Source: Roseovarius sp. EL26 (GTDB lineage Bacteria; Pseudomonadota; Alphaproteobacteria; Rhodobacterales; Rhodobacteraceae). From it: 64,000 bases of DNA. Shown here piece after piece: positions 45,208 through 54,252 of this stretch (its first letter is position 1; each line of letters starts with the position of its first letter). The DNA lies in contig NZ_OUMZ01000007.1 in NCBI RefSeq assembly GCF_900327775.1, forward strand, positions 1,041,606 through 1,105,605. The letters run 5' to 3'. The translations under genes and the position numbers were made by a program. A model generated the notes under the pieces. That model searched no databases. It worked only from the letters and a program-made list of their open reading frames with translations, and was not told where the DNA came from.

Positions 45208-45875
45208 TATACATCCCCCCCGATAATGGCTTGTTTGATCAACGGTTCACCGCTGCGCCAATTAGAAAAATCGTCTCTCAAGTTCTCAAATACCCGCCCA
45301 ACCAGCAGCAAGAATGACAATGGTGCGGTGATCAGGAACCACCATTGCATCACATTGTCTGTTCCGAGCACGATCTGAAAGTTCGACGCGGACAGGGCCG
45401 TCAGCCGAGTGGTTGTGACAAGCACGATCACCGCGAAAACGAACCACAAAACACCATCTAGGCACAGGCATGCCAATTGCCCCCTGCGAGGCATCATAGT
45501 CCGAAACTCCGCAAAGCTCAGGTGCGTACGCAAACGCACGTTAAAGGCCGCGCCAAACCACGCCATGATCATAAACAATAGCGGTGGAATGGTTGTTGAC
45601 CAAGGTTGCTGATTGGAGAAAACAAAGCGGTCAATCACCCCCCAGAAGATAATAAAGGCAATGGCGAGATAGCTCCAAACCATGATCGTGCGCTCTAAAT
45701 GCCGATCCAGAAGCGGCACCTTTGAATAGACCCACATGACAATCAATCCGCCAAGTGCTGCGGTGATGGCCCCCAACACCCATGCGGCATCGGATTTCAT
45801 AGCGTTTCGGATTTCAAAACTATCTTGTGCCGCAAACGCGCTCAATATTGCGCCAAGTTCTGACCATAATGCCAT
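45207..45875 (-). CDS. dctQ: TRAP transporter small permease (DctQ type)
   Basis: The 222-residue protein has four main transmembrane segments (for example VLGAITAALGGLIVMWVY; YLAIAFIIFWGVIDRFVF; GVLWFVFAVIVLV) and is somewhat longer than most DctQ proteins, with an extra N-terminal stretch. PWSTTIPPLLFMIMAWFGAAFNVRLRTHL matches the family. GGGAGA precedes the ATG. It overlaps dctM by one base and lies 97 bases downstream of dctP. Confidence 0.92.
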   Translation of the reverse strand: MALWSELGAILSAFAAQDSFEIRNAMKSDAAWVLGAITAALGGLIVMWVYSKVPLLDRHLERTIMVWSYLAIAFIIFWGVIDRFVFSNQQPWSTTIPPLLFMIMAWFGAAFNVRLRTHLSFAEFRTMMPRRGQLACLCLDGVLWFVFAVIVLVTTTRLTALSASNFQIVLGTDNVMQWWFLITAPLSFLLLVGRVFENLRDDFSNWRSGEPLIKQAIIGGDV

Positions 45876-45972
45876 TTCAGTCTCCCATTGATGCGCCGGA
45901 TTTTCCCGGTCTTATGAATAAAGTCAAAGTTGGCGCAAATTGACGCGCCAACCCCAGCAATCTTGCATTAAG

Positions 45973-47205
45973 TTATGACTTCCACCAACGGCGGGGTTCT
46001 ACATTTTCAGGTTTCATATCTGCGGGAACTTGTCGCGCGATATCGTAAATTTCCTGATACGTATCGATGCCACCGGCCCAATTGTTCAGGCGTTCACGCC
46101 ATTGTTCCCACAATTGTGGTTGGAACTCGGGCGAGCACATCTCTTCGGCCATCTTGATCTGATCGTCAGCGAGGAATGCATTGCGAACATTGTTTTCAGC
46201 GAAGATTGTCCCTGGCAATTGCGGGTCTGAGTGACCAACGGTCTTGACCAAGGCGGCTTCATTCGCTGCTTGAACGTGCGTTTGTGTCCAATACGAGGAT
46301 TCCATAACCGCATCTTGTAGGTGCCCATCAAGACTATCGAACACAGACGCAGACATTGATGTGTGTTCCGTGCCGCAGAAGAACTTGAGGTCAACAGATT
46401 GGGATACAACCGGTGACATGTTGGCATAGGCCACGGCCGAGGCCCATGTTTCGGCCCCATCGATAAGACCTTGCTTGAGACCGTCCAGAGTTTCCTCCCA
46501 TGCAACTGGAACCGGGTTCAAGTTCAGCGCTTGCATAGCGATCCGGCCAAGTTGCGTGCCCGTGACACGGTTCTTGGTTCCAAACAGTTCTTCTAACTTG
46601 GTGACTGTGGGTCTATCTTCCCAACCTAGGCCCAATTGAATTCCGCGCAGCTCACAGTGGCTGAACAGGAATTTCAGACCATGGCGTTTTTCAAGCGGTT
46701 CACGCAGAATGCGCTGGGACTCTGGGCTATAGAGGAAGTGGTATTGAGACGCCCGTCCCGGGAACATGTAGGCATAATCCAAAACGTTTAGATACGGTGC
46801 ACCGCCCGCGGAATTCTGTGTCGAGGCGGCATAGATGTCCACGATGCCTTGTTGAGTTTTCTCAACGCAGGATGTCTGCCCGCAGATTTGGTTGTTGCCG
46901 ATAAATTCAACGCGAATTTCACCATCGGTCCGGCTTTCAAGATCGCGGGCAAATTCTAGCGCACCAGCACGTTCGATCAAAAGGTTCTGATCATTGAAGC
47001 CCGATGCACCAAACTTCAATGTGTGTTTGGCTTCTTTTGCAAAACGCTTTTCGTAAGTTGATTCCGCCGCGCTGGCGAGATTCGCAAGGCTCATTGCGCC
47101 GCCAAAGCTGCCAGCAGCCAAAAGCGTCGAACTCATGCCGTAAGTACCCGCAACTCTGAATAAATCGCGGCGCGATATCCGTTTTAGATTATTGTCGATT
47201 CCCAT
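45973..47205 (-). CDS. dctP: TRAP transporter substrate-binding protein (DctP type)
   Basis: The protein of about 410 residues is a periplasmic binding protein. A twin-arginine export signal is likely: RISRRDLFRVAG followed by a hydrophobic stretch ending near LASAAES. The DctP domain follows with HTLKFGASGFNDQN, ARDLESRTDGEIRVEFIG and the QALNLNPVPVAWEETLDGLKQGLIDGAE segment that holds the ligand-binding arginine region. A start at 47205 (MGIDNNLKRISRRD) fits a properly spaced AGAGAAAG. Export by Tat is unusual but known in this family. The ligand is unknown; a carboxylate or alcohol-type substrate is possible by linkage to the GMC enzyme. Confidence 0.93.
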   Translation of the reverse strand: MGIDNNLKRISRRDLFRVAGTYGMSSTLLAAGSFGGAMSLANLASAAESTYEKRFAKEAKHTLKFGASGFNDQNLLIERAGALEFARDLESRTDGEIRVEFIGNNQICGQTSCVEKTQQGIVDIYAASTQNSAGGAPYLNVLDYAYMFPGRASQYHFLYSPESQRILREPLEKRHGLKFLFSHCELRGIQLGLGWEDRPTVTKLEELFGTKNRVTGTQLGRIAMQALNLNPVPVAWEETLDGLKQGLIDGAETWASAVAYANMSPVVSQSVDLKFFCGTEHTSMSASVFDSLDGHLQDAVMESSYWTQTHVQAANEAALVKTVGHSDPQLPGTIFAENNVRNAFLADDQIKMAEEMCSPEFQPQLWEQWRERLNNWAGGIDTYQEIYDIARQVPADMKPENVEPRRWWKS

Positions 47206-47230
47206 CTTTCTCTCCCATTTTGTCATTTAT

Positions 47231-47247
47231 TGAGACGTTTTGTTTCA
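47231..47247. promoter_or_regulatory. Inverted repeat TGAGAC-N5-GTTTCA between dctP and the GMC gene
   Basis: The element has 6-base arms with one mismatch around a 5-base spacer, in the 109-base divergent promoter region. It is similar in form to IclR-type operators, and the operon's own IclR gene makes this the most likely binder. Confidence 0.45.
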
Positions 47248-47314
47248 AAAAAGGCTAGCTTATTTCTTTCAACTTGCATAGAATTTTTTTCAAACACCGA
47301 TAAGGAGGGATGAA

Positions 47315-48910
47315 ATGGAGGCGGATTATGTCGTCGTGGGAGCAGGGTCATCTGGCTGTGTCATCGCCAATCGACTGAGTGCTGATCCCAAAAACAGGGT
47401 CATCCTATTGGAAGCAGGCGGGCGTGATATAAACCCCTGGATCCATATCCCCGTTGGGTATTTCAAAACTATGCACAATCCGTCTGTGGACTGGTGCTAC
47501 AAGACTGAGCCGGATCCTGGGCTGAATGGCCGTTCTCTAGATTGGCCACGTGGCAAAGTGCTGGGGGGCTCATCTTCGCTCAATGGATTGCTTTATGTAC
47601 GCGGACAGAAGCAAGATTATGACCGCTGGCGGCAGATGGGAAACAAGGGCTGGTCCTGGGAAGACGTGCTTCCCCTCTTTAAGCGCAGTGAAGATCAAGA
47701 GCGTGGCGCCGATGATCATCATGGAACTGGCGGGCCATTGTCCGTCTCAAATATGCGCATCCAACGCCCGATATGCGACGCTTGGGTTGCTGCGGCCCAA
47801 TCTGCGGGTTATCCATTCAATCCCGATTACAACGGTGAACAACAAGACGGTGTCGGATACTTTCAGCTGACAACCCGCAACGGGCGACGATGCAGTGCAG
47901 CTGTTGCTTTCCTCAAGCCCATTCGAAATCGCCCGAACTTACAGATCATCACTCATGCACTGGTTAAACGAGTCAACCTTGATGGCAAAAAAACCACGGG
48001 CCTGACCTTTATTGATCGTTCGGGACGTGAACAAACCATTACTGTGACGCGTGAAGTTATCTTATCTGCTGGGGCAATTAATTCGCCGCAAATTCTGATG
48101 CTCTCGGGGATCGGTGACGCCGGGCACCTCAAGGAAAATGGAATTGAACCGCTGCATGATCTTTCAGGTGTCGGGCGCGGGCTTCAGGATCACCTACAGG
48201 CAAGGCTTGTCTTTAAGTGCAATGAACCAACCTTGAATGACGAAGTTCGCAGCCTGTTCAACCAAGCCAAAATTGCATTGAAATACGCGATGTTCCGGGC
48301 CGGGCCGATGACGATGGCCGCAAGTTTGGCAACCGGGTTTCTGAAAACCCACCCTGATTTGGAGACCCCAGATATTCAGTTCCATGTTCAACCCTGGTCA
48401 GCGGACAGCCCCGGTGAGGGTGTCCATCCGTTCTCAGCTTTCACCATGTCAGTGTGCCAATTACGTCCGGAAAGCCGTGGCGAAATTGTTCTGAATGGTC
48501 CTGACCCGCGCAGCTATCCGAAAATTCACCCCAATTACCTAGCGACCGAAAGGGATTGCCGGACAATAGTTGATGGGGTGAATATCGCGCGCAACATTGC
48601 CCTTCATGCCCCGCTTGCTTCCAAAATATCCGAACAGTTCCGACCAACTGCTGATTTAAACATGGATGACTATGAAGGCACCCTGAATTGGGCGCGCGAC
48701 AACACGGCGTCGATCTATCATCCAACAGGTACGTGCCGCATGGGGCATGAACCTCATGCGGTTGTAGATGATGCGTTAAAGGTCCACGGGATCAAAGGCC
48801 TCCGCGTTGCCGATTGCTCAATCATGCCAGAAATTGTGTCGGGAAACACCAATGCCCCTGCGATTATGATCGGGGAAAAAGCAAGCGACCTTATTCTTTC
48901 GAATCCGTAA
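47315..48910 (+). CDS. GMC-family FAD-dependent oxidoreductase (choline/alcohol dehydrogenase type)
   Basis: The 531-residue flavoenzyme oxidises an alcohol to an aldehyde. Motifs in order: the FAD-binding VVVGAGSSGCVIANRLS (residues 6-22), DWPRGKVLGGSSSLNGLLYVRG, VILSAGAINSPQILMLSGIG, and the active-site IYHPTGTCRMG with catalytic His followed by SGNTNAPAIMIGEKASDLI with the conserved Asn. AAGGAGG at 47302-47308 sets the start. It is divergent from the TRAP operon and probably acts on the compound it imports. There is no betB-type aldehyde dehydrogenase next to it. Confidence 0.93.
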   Translation: MEADYVVVGAGSSGCVIANRLSADPKNRVILLEAGGRDINPWIHIPVGYFKTMHNPSVDWCYKTEPDPGLNGRSLDWPRGKVLGGSSSLNGLLYVRGQKQDYDRWRQMGNKGWSWEDVLPLFKRSEDQERGADDHHGTGGPLSVSNMRIQRPICDAWVAAAQSAGYPFNPDYNGEQQDGVGYFQLTTRNGRRCSAAVAFLKPIRNRPNLQIITHALVKRVNLDGKKTTGLTFIDRSGREQTITVTREVILSAGAINSPQILMLSGIGDAGHLKENGIEPLHDLSGVGRGLQDHLQARLVFKCNEPTLNDEVRSLFNQAKIALKYAMFRAGPMTMAASLATGFLKTHPDLETPDIQFHVQPWSADSPGEGVHPFSAFTMSVCQLRPESRGEIVLNGPDPRSYPKIHPNYLATERDCRTIVDGVNIARNIALHAPLASKISEQFRPTADLNMDDYEGTLNWARDNTASIYHPTGTCRMGHEPHAVVDDALKVHGIKGLRVADCSIMPEIVSGNTNAPAIMIGEKASDLILSNP

Positions 48911-49459
48911 ACGCAGTTTTGGCAATCAAATACCATGATGGGAAGAACAGTTTCTTGTTATTGATTGTAATGTTTAAGGTAAAATCCCTAGGCTATGAGA
49001 GGGTGCCTTCCTGTCAGTATTTAGTGTCTGGTAAATATACACCCCTCTTTCATCTTAAAATGCGGCGCCATCGACCAATTACCGCTGAAGCGGACCGCAA
49101 TGCGGCATCACTTTGAATACTGGAACGTCAGCGGCAGACACGATCTTGCTAACGTTATACAGGCGCGTAAAGCACGACGTGCGGCAGCTCTTTTCTAACC
49201 GAAATCGGGCGGAAAGCCGACATTCTATGCTTCGGGTTAGATTAGATTCACGGGATGGTAATTCGACTCAGATCATCAAACTTTCCAGAAAATTGAACAC
49301 AGCTTTTCATCATGTTATGTAATATCAATTCTGTTAGGTTACACTGTGTTTCGAAAAAGGAATTTACCTTTCATGCTCTCAATGAGATTGTTAATCAGAC
49401 TCAATTGTGGACGGTTACATTCCACGCATTTGGCCCTGTAACATTAAAATGATTTTCCA
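48911..49459. other. Intergenic region before the LacI gene
   Basis: This 549-base gap contains short open frames (for example plus-strand frames at 48814 and 49113) with no domain or ribosome binding site. Near its end are TGTAAC/GTTACA half-sites at 49336, 49414 and 49437. Nothing else was recognised. Confidence 0.5.
49413..49450. promoter_or_regulatory. Candidate LacI operator upstream of its own gene
   Basis: GGTTACA at 49413-49419 and TGTAACATTAAAAT at 49437-49450 form an inverted pair of GTTACA/TGTAAC half-sites. The second matches, in 13 of 14 bases, an element upstream of the M29-like gene (50532-50545). The shared sequence suggests the LacI-family protein binds both and regulates itself. 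Confidence 0.55.
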
Positions 49460-50491
49460 ATGCCCATGAAAAAACGCGTCACACTGAAACAAGTCGCCGA
49501 GCACGCGCAAGTTTCGCCGATGACCGTTTCGAACTTTATGAACGGTCGGTTCAACCTGATGACGCCTGAGATGCGCCAGAAGGTCGAACAGTCTGTTAGG
49601 GAGCTGAATTACCGCCGGAACCATGGTGCGCACATGTTGCGGACGTCTAAACTGTGGTCGATCGGGGTCATCGTGGTGGATGCCTCTGACCATTACCTAT
49701 CGGATGGTTACACGACACAGATCATCGCCGGGATCAGCAACACGCTGAACGACGGCGGGTTTTCTGTGATCCTGCAAGGGGTAAAACCCGATGCCTTTGA
49801 TACATCGGCCATGCTGCGCAATGTGCAGACCGATGGATTATGCGTATTGTTGTCTGGGTCAGACGCACAGCGGGCGCATCAGTTCAAACTGATCCGCGAG
49901 TTTCAGCAACCAACCGTTCTGTTTCTTGAAGCGCCGGACGTGCCATCTGATCAAATCTGCTCGGTCATGCAAGATGACTATGTGGCAGCGCGAATATTGA
50001 CACAGCGCGTGTTAAAGCGGCGACCTCGCTCGGTCTTGATCATGACAGCCGGTGAAAACGAATGGGCCGCCGTTAATGCGCGTGTTGCTGGCATGCGGGA
50101 TGAAATTGCGCAATCGGGTGGTGTTGAACAGCTGGACATTGTTCCAAGTGGCGATGGCCGCCATCGCGACGTGATCACCGCCTTGAACACGCATGCCGCA
50201 CAACACGGGTATCCGGAAGCAATCATGTGTATCAACGATGAGATTGCGCTTGGGGCCCTGAAAGCCTTGCAACGAGCCAGCGTCGATGTGCCGGGGCAAA
50301 CCTGCGTCACCGGGTTCAATGCTTTTGGCCTCCACGAGATCACGGCGCAGACATTAACCACCATGCAGTCCCCTGCCTATGAAATGGGTTGTGTCGGGGC
50401 CCGCGAATTGCTGCAGGCTTTAGACACCGGCAGCTTTGATCAAACAACAATTACCCTGCCTGCGGAGTTGGTCGAAGGCGACACCACTTAA
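49460..50491 (+). CDS. LacI-family transcriptional regulator
   Basis: The 343-residue protein has an N-terminal helix-turn-helix with the LacI pattern VTLKQVAEHAQVSPMTVSNFMNGR and a hinge segment, then a periplasmic-binding-protein-like effector domain. The ligand is probably a small metabolite; LacI relatives usually bind sugars or nucleosides, and here the neighbours suggest an amine or betaine. It is upstream of and codirectional with the M29-AhpD-MttB operon, with a shared promoter motif. An ATG at 49466 is an alternative start. Confidence 0.9.
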   Translation: MPMKKRVTLKQVAEHAQVSPMTVSNFMNGRFNLMTPEMRQKVEQSVRELNYRRNHGAHMLRTSKLWSIGVIVVDASDHYLSDGYTTQIIAGISNTLNDGGFSVILQGVKPDAFDTSAMLRNVQTDGLCVLLSGSDAQRAHQFKLIREFQQPTVLFLEAPDVPSDQICSVMQDDYVAARILTQRVLKRRPRSVLIMTAGENEWAAVNARVAGMRDEIAQSGGVEQLDIVPSGDGRHRDVITALNTHAAQHGYPEAIMCINDEIALGALKALQRASVDVPGQTCVTGFNAFGLHEITAQTLTTMQSPAYEMGCVGARELLQALDTGSFDQTTITLPAELVEGDTT

Positions 50492-50523
50492 CAGTCAAAA
50501 TTTCTCTGGATCTTTTTGATTTT

Positions 50524-50545
50524 TTACATATTGTAACGTTAAAAT
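50524..50545. promoter_or_regulatory. Candidate LacI operator upstream of the M29-like gene
   Basis: TTACA-TAT-TGTAA at 50524-50536 is a perfect inverted repeat, overlapping TGTAACGTTAAAAT (50532-50545). The latter matches the element upstream of the LacI gene in 13 of 14 bases. It lies 36 bases before the start codon of the first operon gene, suitable for repression. Confidence 0.6.
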
Positions 50546-50580
50546 ATGATGATTTTGCAAAATACAGAGCGATTCTGATC

Positions 50581-51678
50581 ATGAATGTACACGCCAATAA
50601 ACACGCGCTGGCCACTGCAGGCGCCCGGAATTTACTGCGCAACTGCGTGCAGCTATCAAAAGGGCAAAGCCTGTTGTTGATTACGGAAGATCGGCAGATC
50701 GATTACTTTGACAATGCGGTTGCCGATATCATCGCTGAACAGGCCCGAGAAATAGGTGCAACTATTTTGACCCTTTCAACACCGCGTGCAGACGGTCCGG
50801 ATGATGTGCCCGAAGCCCTGAACGCCGCAATGACGAAGGTGGACCATACCGTGTTCCTCAATCGGATTGGGGATCAGATGCGGTTCAGATCTCTGCCCGG
50901 CGCGGGCAGCAAAACGATGGTCTATACGCTGGATGTCGACACATTGGCCTCGCGCGCAGCGACCTATGATCATGATTTCATGGTGCGCATGGTCGCCCTG
51001 TTCAATGGTACGTTAGACGGCAAGAAGAAATGGAACATCACCTGCCCGGCAGGCACGGATGTCAGCGGCGAGATCCCCGCCCCTAAACCGGTTTCGGCCT
51101 CAAGCGGTGGTTTTGCCGTGCGCCTGTTTCCGATGTCAGTACACAAACCCATTTCTGCGCACACGATGAATGGCAAGATCGTCCTGCAACGCTGGGTCAC
51201 CGGGACAAATACGCACGCTTATTCACCCGAGGTGCATTATTTGAACACGCCGATCACCATCCATGTGGCAAACGGACATAGCACGGACATTGAGGGCCAC
51301 GGGCCAGACGTCGAAGCCTTTCGCGCACATGCGCGAATGGTGGCGGAAAAGTTTGGATTGGATGAAACCCTGATCCATTCCTGGCATCACGGCCTCAACC
51401 CCGGCACCGGATATTTTGCAGCGGCCAAGGATGACCCAGTGCGGTGGAATGGGATGATCTTCGGCTCGCCCCGCCATCTGCATTTTCACACCTGCGGGGA
51501 CTATCCGCCGGGCGAGATCAACTGGCACATCATCGATCCGACCGTGCGATTTGATGACGAGGCGTTCCTCACCGATGGCGAGGTTACCTTCTTTCAAACC
51601 GCTGAGGCGCAGACTCTTTTACAGGAATTCGGCCTGACCTCTGATGACATGGCCACGTATCAAGATATTGGTTTGTGA
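50581..51678 (+). CDS. M29/NicX-like metalloenzyme
   Basis: The 365-residue protein matches the fold shared by M29 aminopeptidases and 2,5-dihydroxypyridine dioxygenase (NicX). The C-terminal part carries clustered candidate metal ligands: LIHSWHHGLNPGTGYF, HLHFHTCGDYPPGEINWHII with the following Asp. The Asn-Pro-Gly segment is family-typical. Members act either as metal-dependent peptidases or as ring-cleaving dioxygenases; which applies here is open. It is the first gene of an operon with AhpD-like and MttB-family genes, suggesting a catabolic reaction rather than peptide turnover. There is no strong Shine-Dalgarno sequence. Confidence 0.75.
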   Translation: MNVHANKHALATAGARNLLRNCVQLSKGQSLLLITEDRQIDYFDNAVADIIAEQAREIGATILTLSTPRADGPDDVPEALNAAMTKVDHTVFLNRIGDQMRFRSLPGAGSKTMVYTLDVDTLASRAATYDHDFMVRMVALFNGTLDGKKKWNITCPAGTDVSGEIPAPKPVSASSGGFAVRLFPMSVHKPISAHTMNGKIVLQRWVTGTNTHAYSPEVHYLNTPITIHVANGHSTDIEGHGPDVEAFRAHARMVAEKFGLDETLIHSWHHGLNPGTGYFAAAKDDPVRWNGMIFGSPRHLHFHTCGDYPPGEINWHIIDPTVRFDDEAFLTDGEVTFFQTAEAQTLLQEFGLTSDDMATYQDIGL

Positions 51679-51685
51679 GGTTCCC

Positions 51686-52306
51686 ATGACTCATTCCGCC
51701 AGCTGGATCGAAGACGACACGCCGGTCGATAGCTTTTTGACCGAGGAGATACGCCAAGAGGTATGCCGCGACGATGGCACATTGCATCGATTGTATCAGG
51801 CGTTATCCCCTTGGCCCTCGGCCATCTTGCCGGTGCATAAATTCTATCAGGCGATCCTGCACGCCCCCGATGCGCCGCTGGATCTGCACAATGCCGAGTT
51901 TGTTGCAACCTACGTGGCGATCCTGAACCACTGCGTCTATGCCCGCGCCCATCATGGTGAAAATTTCTGCGCGACGGCCCCTGACAGGCGCAAGGCGGAA
52001 CAGGTGCTGGCCGTTCTGGAGCAAGGTGATCTGCAATCCGACATCTTGTCGGGTCGGCAACGTGCCATCGCACTCTATACCCGCAAGCTGAGCAACACAC
52101 CTGAAGCGATGACGCGCGATAATATCGACGCATTGACCACCGCCGGTCTTAGCGCCGCGGAGATTGTGCACGTCAATCAAATTGCCGCCAGTTTTGCCTA
52201 CTGGACGCGGATGATCAACGGACTGGGCATCACCCTTGGGAATGAAACTATCGGTCTGGAAACCACAACACTGACTGACATCATGGAGGAGCAACCCAAT
52301 GGTTGA
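51686..52306 (+). CDS. AhpD/carboxymuconolactone-decarboxylase-like protein with CxxA
   Basis: The protein of about 206 residues resembles the peroxidase-related AhpD/CMD fold. The active-site helix reads EFVATYVAILNHCVYARAHHGENF, where the normal CxxC-x3-H motif is Cys83-Val-Tyr-Ala86 followed by His90. The resolving second cysteine is therefore missing. A peroxidase with disulphide chemistry is unlikely; a CMD-like decarboxylase or isomerase role is possible. GAGG before the ATG and a stop 8 bases upstream support translation coupling. It overlaps the MttB gene by 8 bases. Confidence 0.72.
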   Translation: MTHSASWIEDDTPVDSFLTEEIRQEVCRDDGTLHRLYQALSPWPSAILPVHKFYQAILHAPDAPLDLHNAEFVATYVAILNHCVYARAHHGENFCATAPDRRKAEQVLAVLEQGDLQSDILSGRQRAIALYTRKLSNTPEAMTRDNIDALTTAGLSAAEIVHVNQIAASFAYWTRMINGLGITLGNETIGLETTTLTDIMEEQPNG

Positions 52307-53762
52307 ACTCGCGCAAAAACCACGCCGCAGCGGTGGTCGTCGCAAAAGCTCGCGCTCGGACAAGGTCAACCGCAAGGCCCATATTGCCGACATCTCTCCG
52401 CTCAAGGATCAGGCTCTGCAACTGCGTGTGGCTGATACGGGGCAACTGGTACAGATCCACGAGGCCGTTTTGAAAATCCTGTCGCAGATCGGCGTGATTG
52501 TTGAACATGAGGGTGCCCGGACAAAATTGATCAATGATCATGGCTGCATGCTGGGCGATGATGGATATCTGCGGATGCCGCCTGAGCTGGTAGAACGCGC
52601 GTTGGAGACGGTGCCGCGCGAAATCAAGCTTTATGATTTGAACGGCAAGCTCAGGGTCGATACCTCCAGCCAGATCACATCCTATTGCCCGGGGCACAAC
52701 TGCGTGCGCATTCTGGACCGGACAACCGGGGAACTGCGCCCTTGTACTTTGGAGGACATTCGCGAAACCGCCAAGGTTTGCGAAGTACTGCCCAATCTCA
52801 GCATGTCTTGTTCCTTGGGCTATCCAAGCGACATTTCCGCCGAGGACGAGGCGGTTGAAACGGTGAAAGTACTGTTTGCGCATTGCTCAAAACCCGCAGC
52901 CGTTTTGGCACATGATGAGCATATTCAGAACCGCATTTTGGCGCATTTGGCCGAACTGGCCGGAGGCTACAACAACCTGGCGGACAAGCCCATTGCGCTG
53001 GAGCTGATGGGGCCAATCTCTCCCCTGCGCCTGCCCGAAGATTTCTGCGAGCGCGTGATCAATGCCGCACATCATCACATGCCAATTGTGTGTTACCCAG
53101 CCACCTTCCCCGGGATGTCCAGCCCGATCAGCGTGGCCGGGGCAATCGCACAATCCTCGGCCGAGGCCATCGCCGGCATCGTCATCCACCAACTCACGGA
53201 ACCGGGTGCCCCAATCATGAGTGGATCTGCTGTTTTGCCCATGGATATGCGGCAGGCGGATTTGGCTTACGGGTCGCCCGAATACATGCTGAACGGCTTG
53301 GGCGCGGCGGATTACTTCAAATCCATCGGTGTGCCGTCATGGATCGGGGCGGGATGCTCAGATTCACACGCCTTTGACGCCCAAGCCGCCGCCGAGGCCG
53401 GGGCGAACATGGCCATCGCCGCACTGGCGGGCACGCCCTTTGTGCACAACCTCGGCTTCCTGTCAGGTGGGCGAACCGGGTCGCTTGAGATGCTGGCACT
53501 TTGCGATGAACTGGTAGGCTGGACCAATCAGATGGCGGCAGGCTGCCCGGTCAACGCCGACACCATTGCCTATGACGTGGTGCAACGCGCCGCCCCCGAC
53601 AACAGCTATTTAACGGACCAGCATACGCAAGACAGATTCCTGAGCGAAAATTGGTATCCAACACTCTTTGAACGCTCCGATGCAGATGCTTGGCTCGAAA
53701 ACGGAAGCCGAGATTTGCGTACCCGGATCAGAACGAAACTTTCTGATGTGTTAGATAACTAG
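52299..53762 (+). CDS. MttB-superfamily (trimethylamine methyltransferase-like) protein 1
   Basis: The 487-residue protein belongs to the MttB/COG5598 family, which transfers a methyl group from quaternary amines to a corrinoid protein. There is no in-frame amber codon, so it is a non-pyrrolysine member, like the glycine betaine, proline betaine or carnitine enzymes. A basic, disordered N terminus precedes the TIM-barrel domain, which begins around LVQIHEAVLKILSQIGVIVEHEGA. It shares segments such as ISVAGAIAQSSAEAIAGIVIHQLTEPGAP with the second MttB homologue at 58775-60280. No corrinoid-binding protein is found in the window. Confidence 0.88.
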   Translation: MVELAQKPRRSGGRRKSSRSDKVNRKAHIADISPLKDQALQLRVADTGQLVQIHEAVLKILSQIGVIVEHEGARTKLINDHGCMLGDDGYLRMPPELVERALETVPREIKLYDLNGKLRVDTSSQITSYCPGHNCVRILDRTTGELRPCTLEDIRETAKVCEVLPNLSMSCSLGYPSDISAEDEAVETVKVLFAHCSKPAAVLAHDEHIQNRILAHLAELAGGYNNLADKPIALELMGPISPLRLPEDFCERVINAAHHHMPIVCYPATFPGMSSPISVAGAIAQSSAEAIAGIVIHQLTEPGAPIMSGSAVLPMDMRQADLAYGSPEYMLNGLGAADYFKSIGVPSWIGAGCSDSHAFDAQAAAEAGANMAIAALAGTPFVHNLGFLSGGRTGSLEMLALCDELVGWTNQMAAGCPVNADTIAYDVVQRAAPDNSYLTDQHTQDRFLSENWYPTLFERSDADAWLENGSRDLRTRIRTKLSDVLDN

Positions 53763-53855
53763 TTCGGAGTTTTACGCTACAATAGTCTTAGAGTTCCTTA
53801 CCCTTCCGCTTTAGATTTCTCAGTACGATGCAGTTAATTGAAGGTGTATGAACTT

Positions 53856-54186
53856 TCATAAGTGGCGTAAACAAGCACTTGGGGCGGCATTAAAGCGTGA
53901 CTGTTCCAATACAGCCAATTCTATCCCTACAGAATTGTTGGTGAAAAACGTCATGCCATCGGAAAGTTGAGCTTGAATAACCTCCATCACTTCCGGGTGG
54001 TTGTGACCGACGAGCATTGGTCCAAAACCAATCAGGTAGTCGATGTATTCTTTCCCATCTTCATCCCAGACACGCGCCCCGCGGCCTTTTTTTGATTACA
54101 ATGCTTGGATCGTAATTCCCAAACCCTCCCGCAGGTAGAACTGACCGCGATTGAGCACACCACATCTCCTGAACTGTTTCGGCCAT
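53856..54186 (-). pseudogene. Broken class III aminotransferase (N-terminal fragment)
   Basis: On the minus strand, an ATG at 54186 preceded by GGAGG begins MAETVQEMWCAQSRSVLPAG and continues GFGNYDPSIVIKK. A run of seven A then shifts the frame, after which the sequence reads ARVWDEDGKEYIDYLIGFGP, MLVGHNHPEVMEVIQAQL and MTFFTNNSVGIELA, typical of glutamate-1-semialdehyde aminotransferase-like enzymes. With six A residues the frame would be continuous. The match ends near 53913, and an unrelated tail reaches a stop at 53856. It is therefore frameshifted and truncated, lacking the PLP-binding lysine. Confidence 0.85.
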
Positions 54187-54252
54187 TGCCTGTCGCCTCC
54201 TGCCCTGCAGGTGAATTTTATCTTGACCATGGATGAGGAGGAGTTAATTAAA

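Noticed and set aside
52299..53762. Pyrrolysine-containing MttB
   Set aside because: The gene has no in-frame amber codon, so it is a non-pyrrolysine homologue; trimethylamine itself is therefore not the expected substrate.
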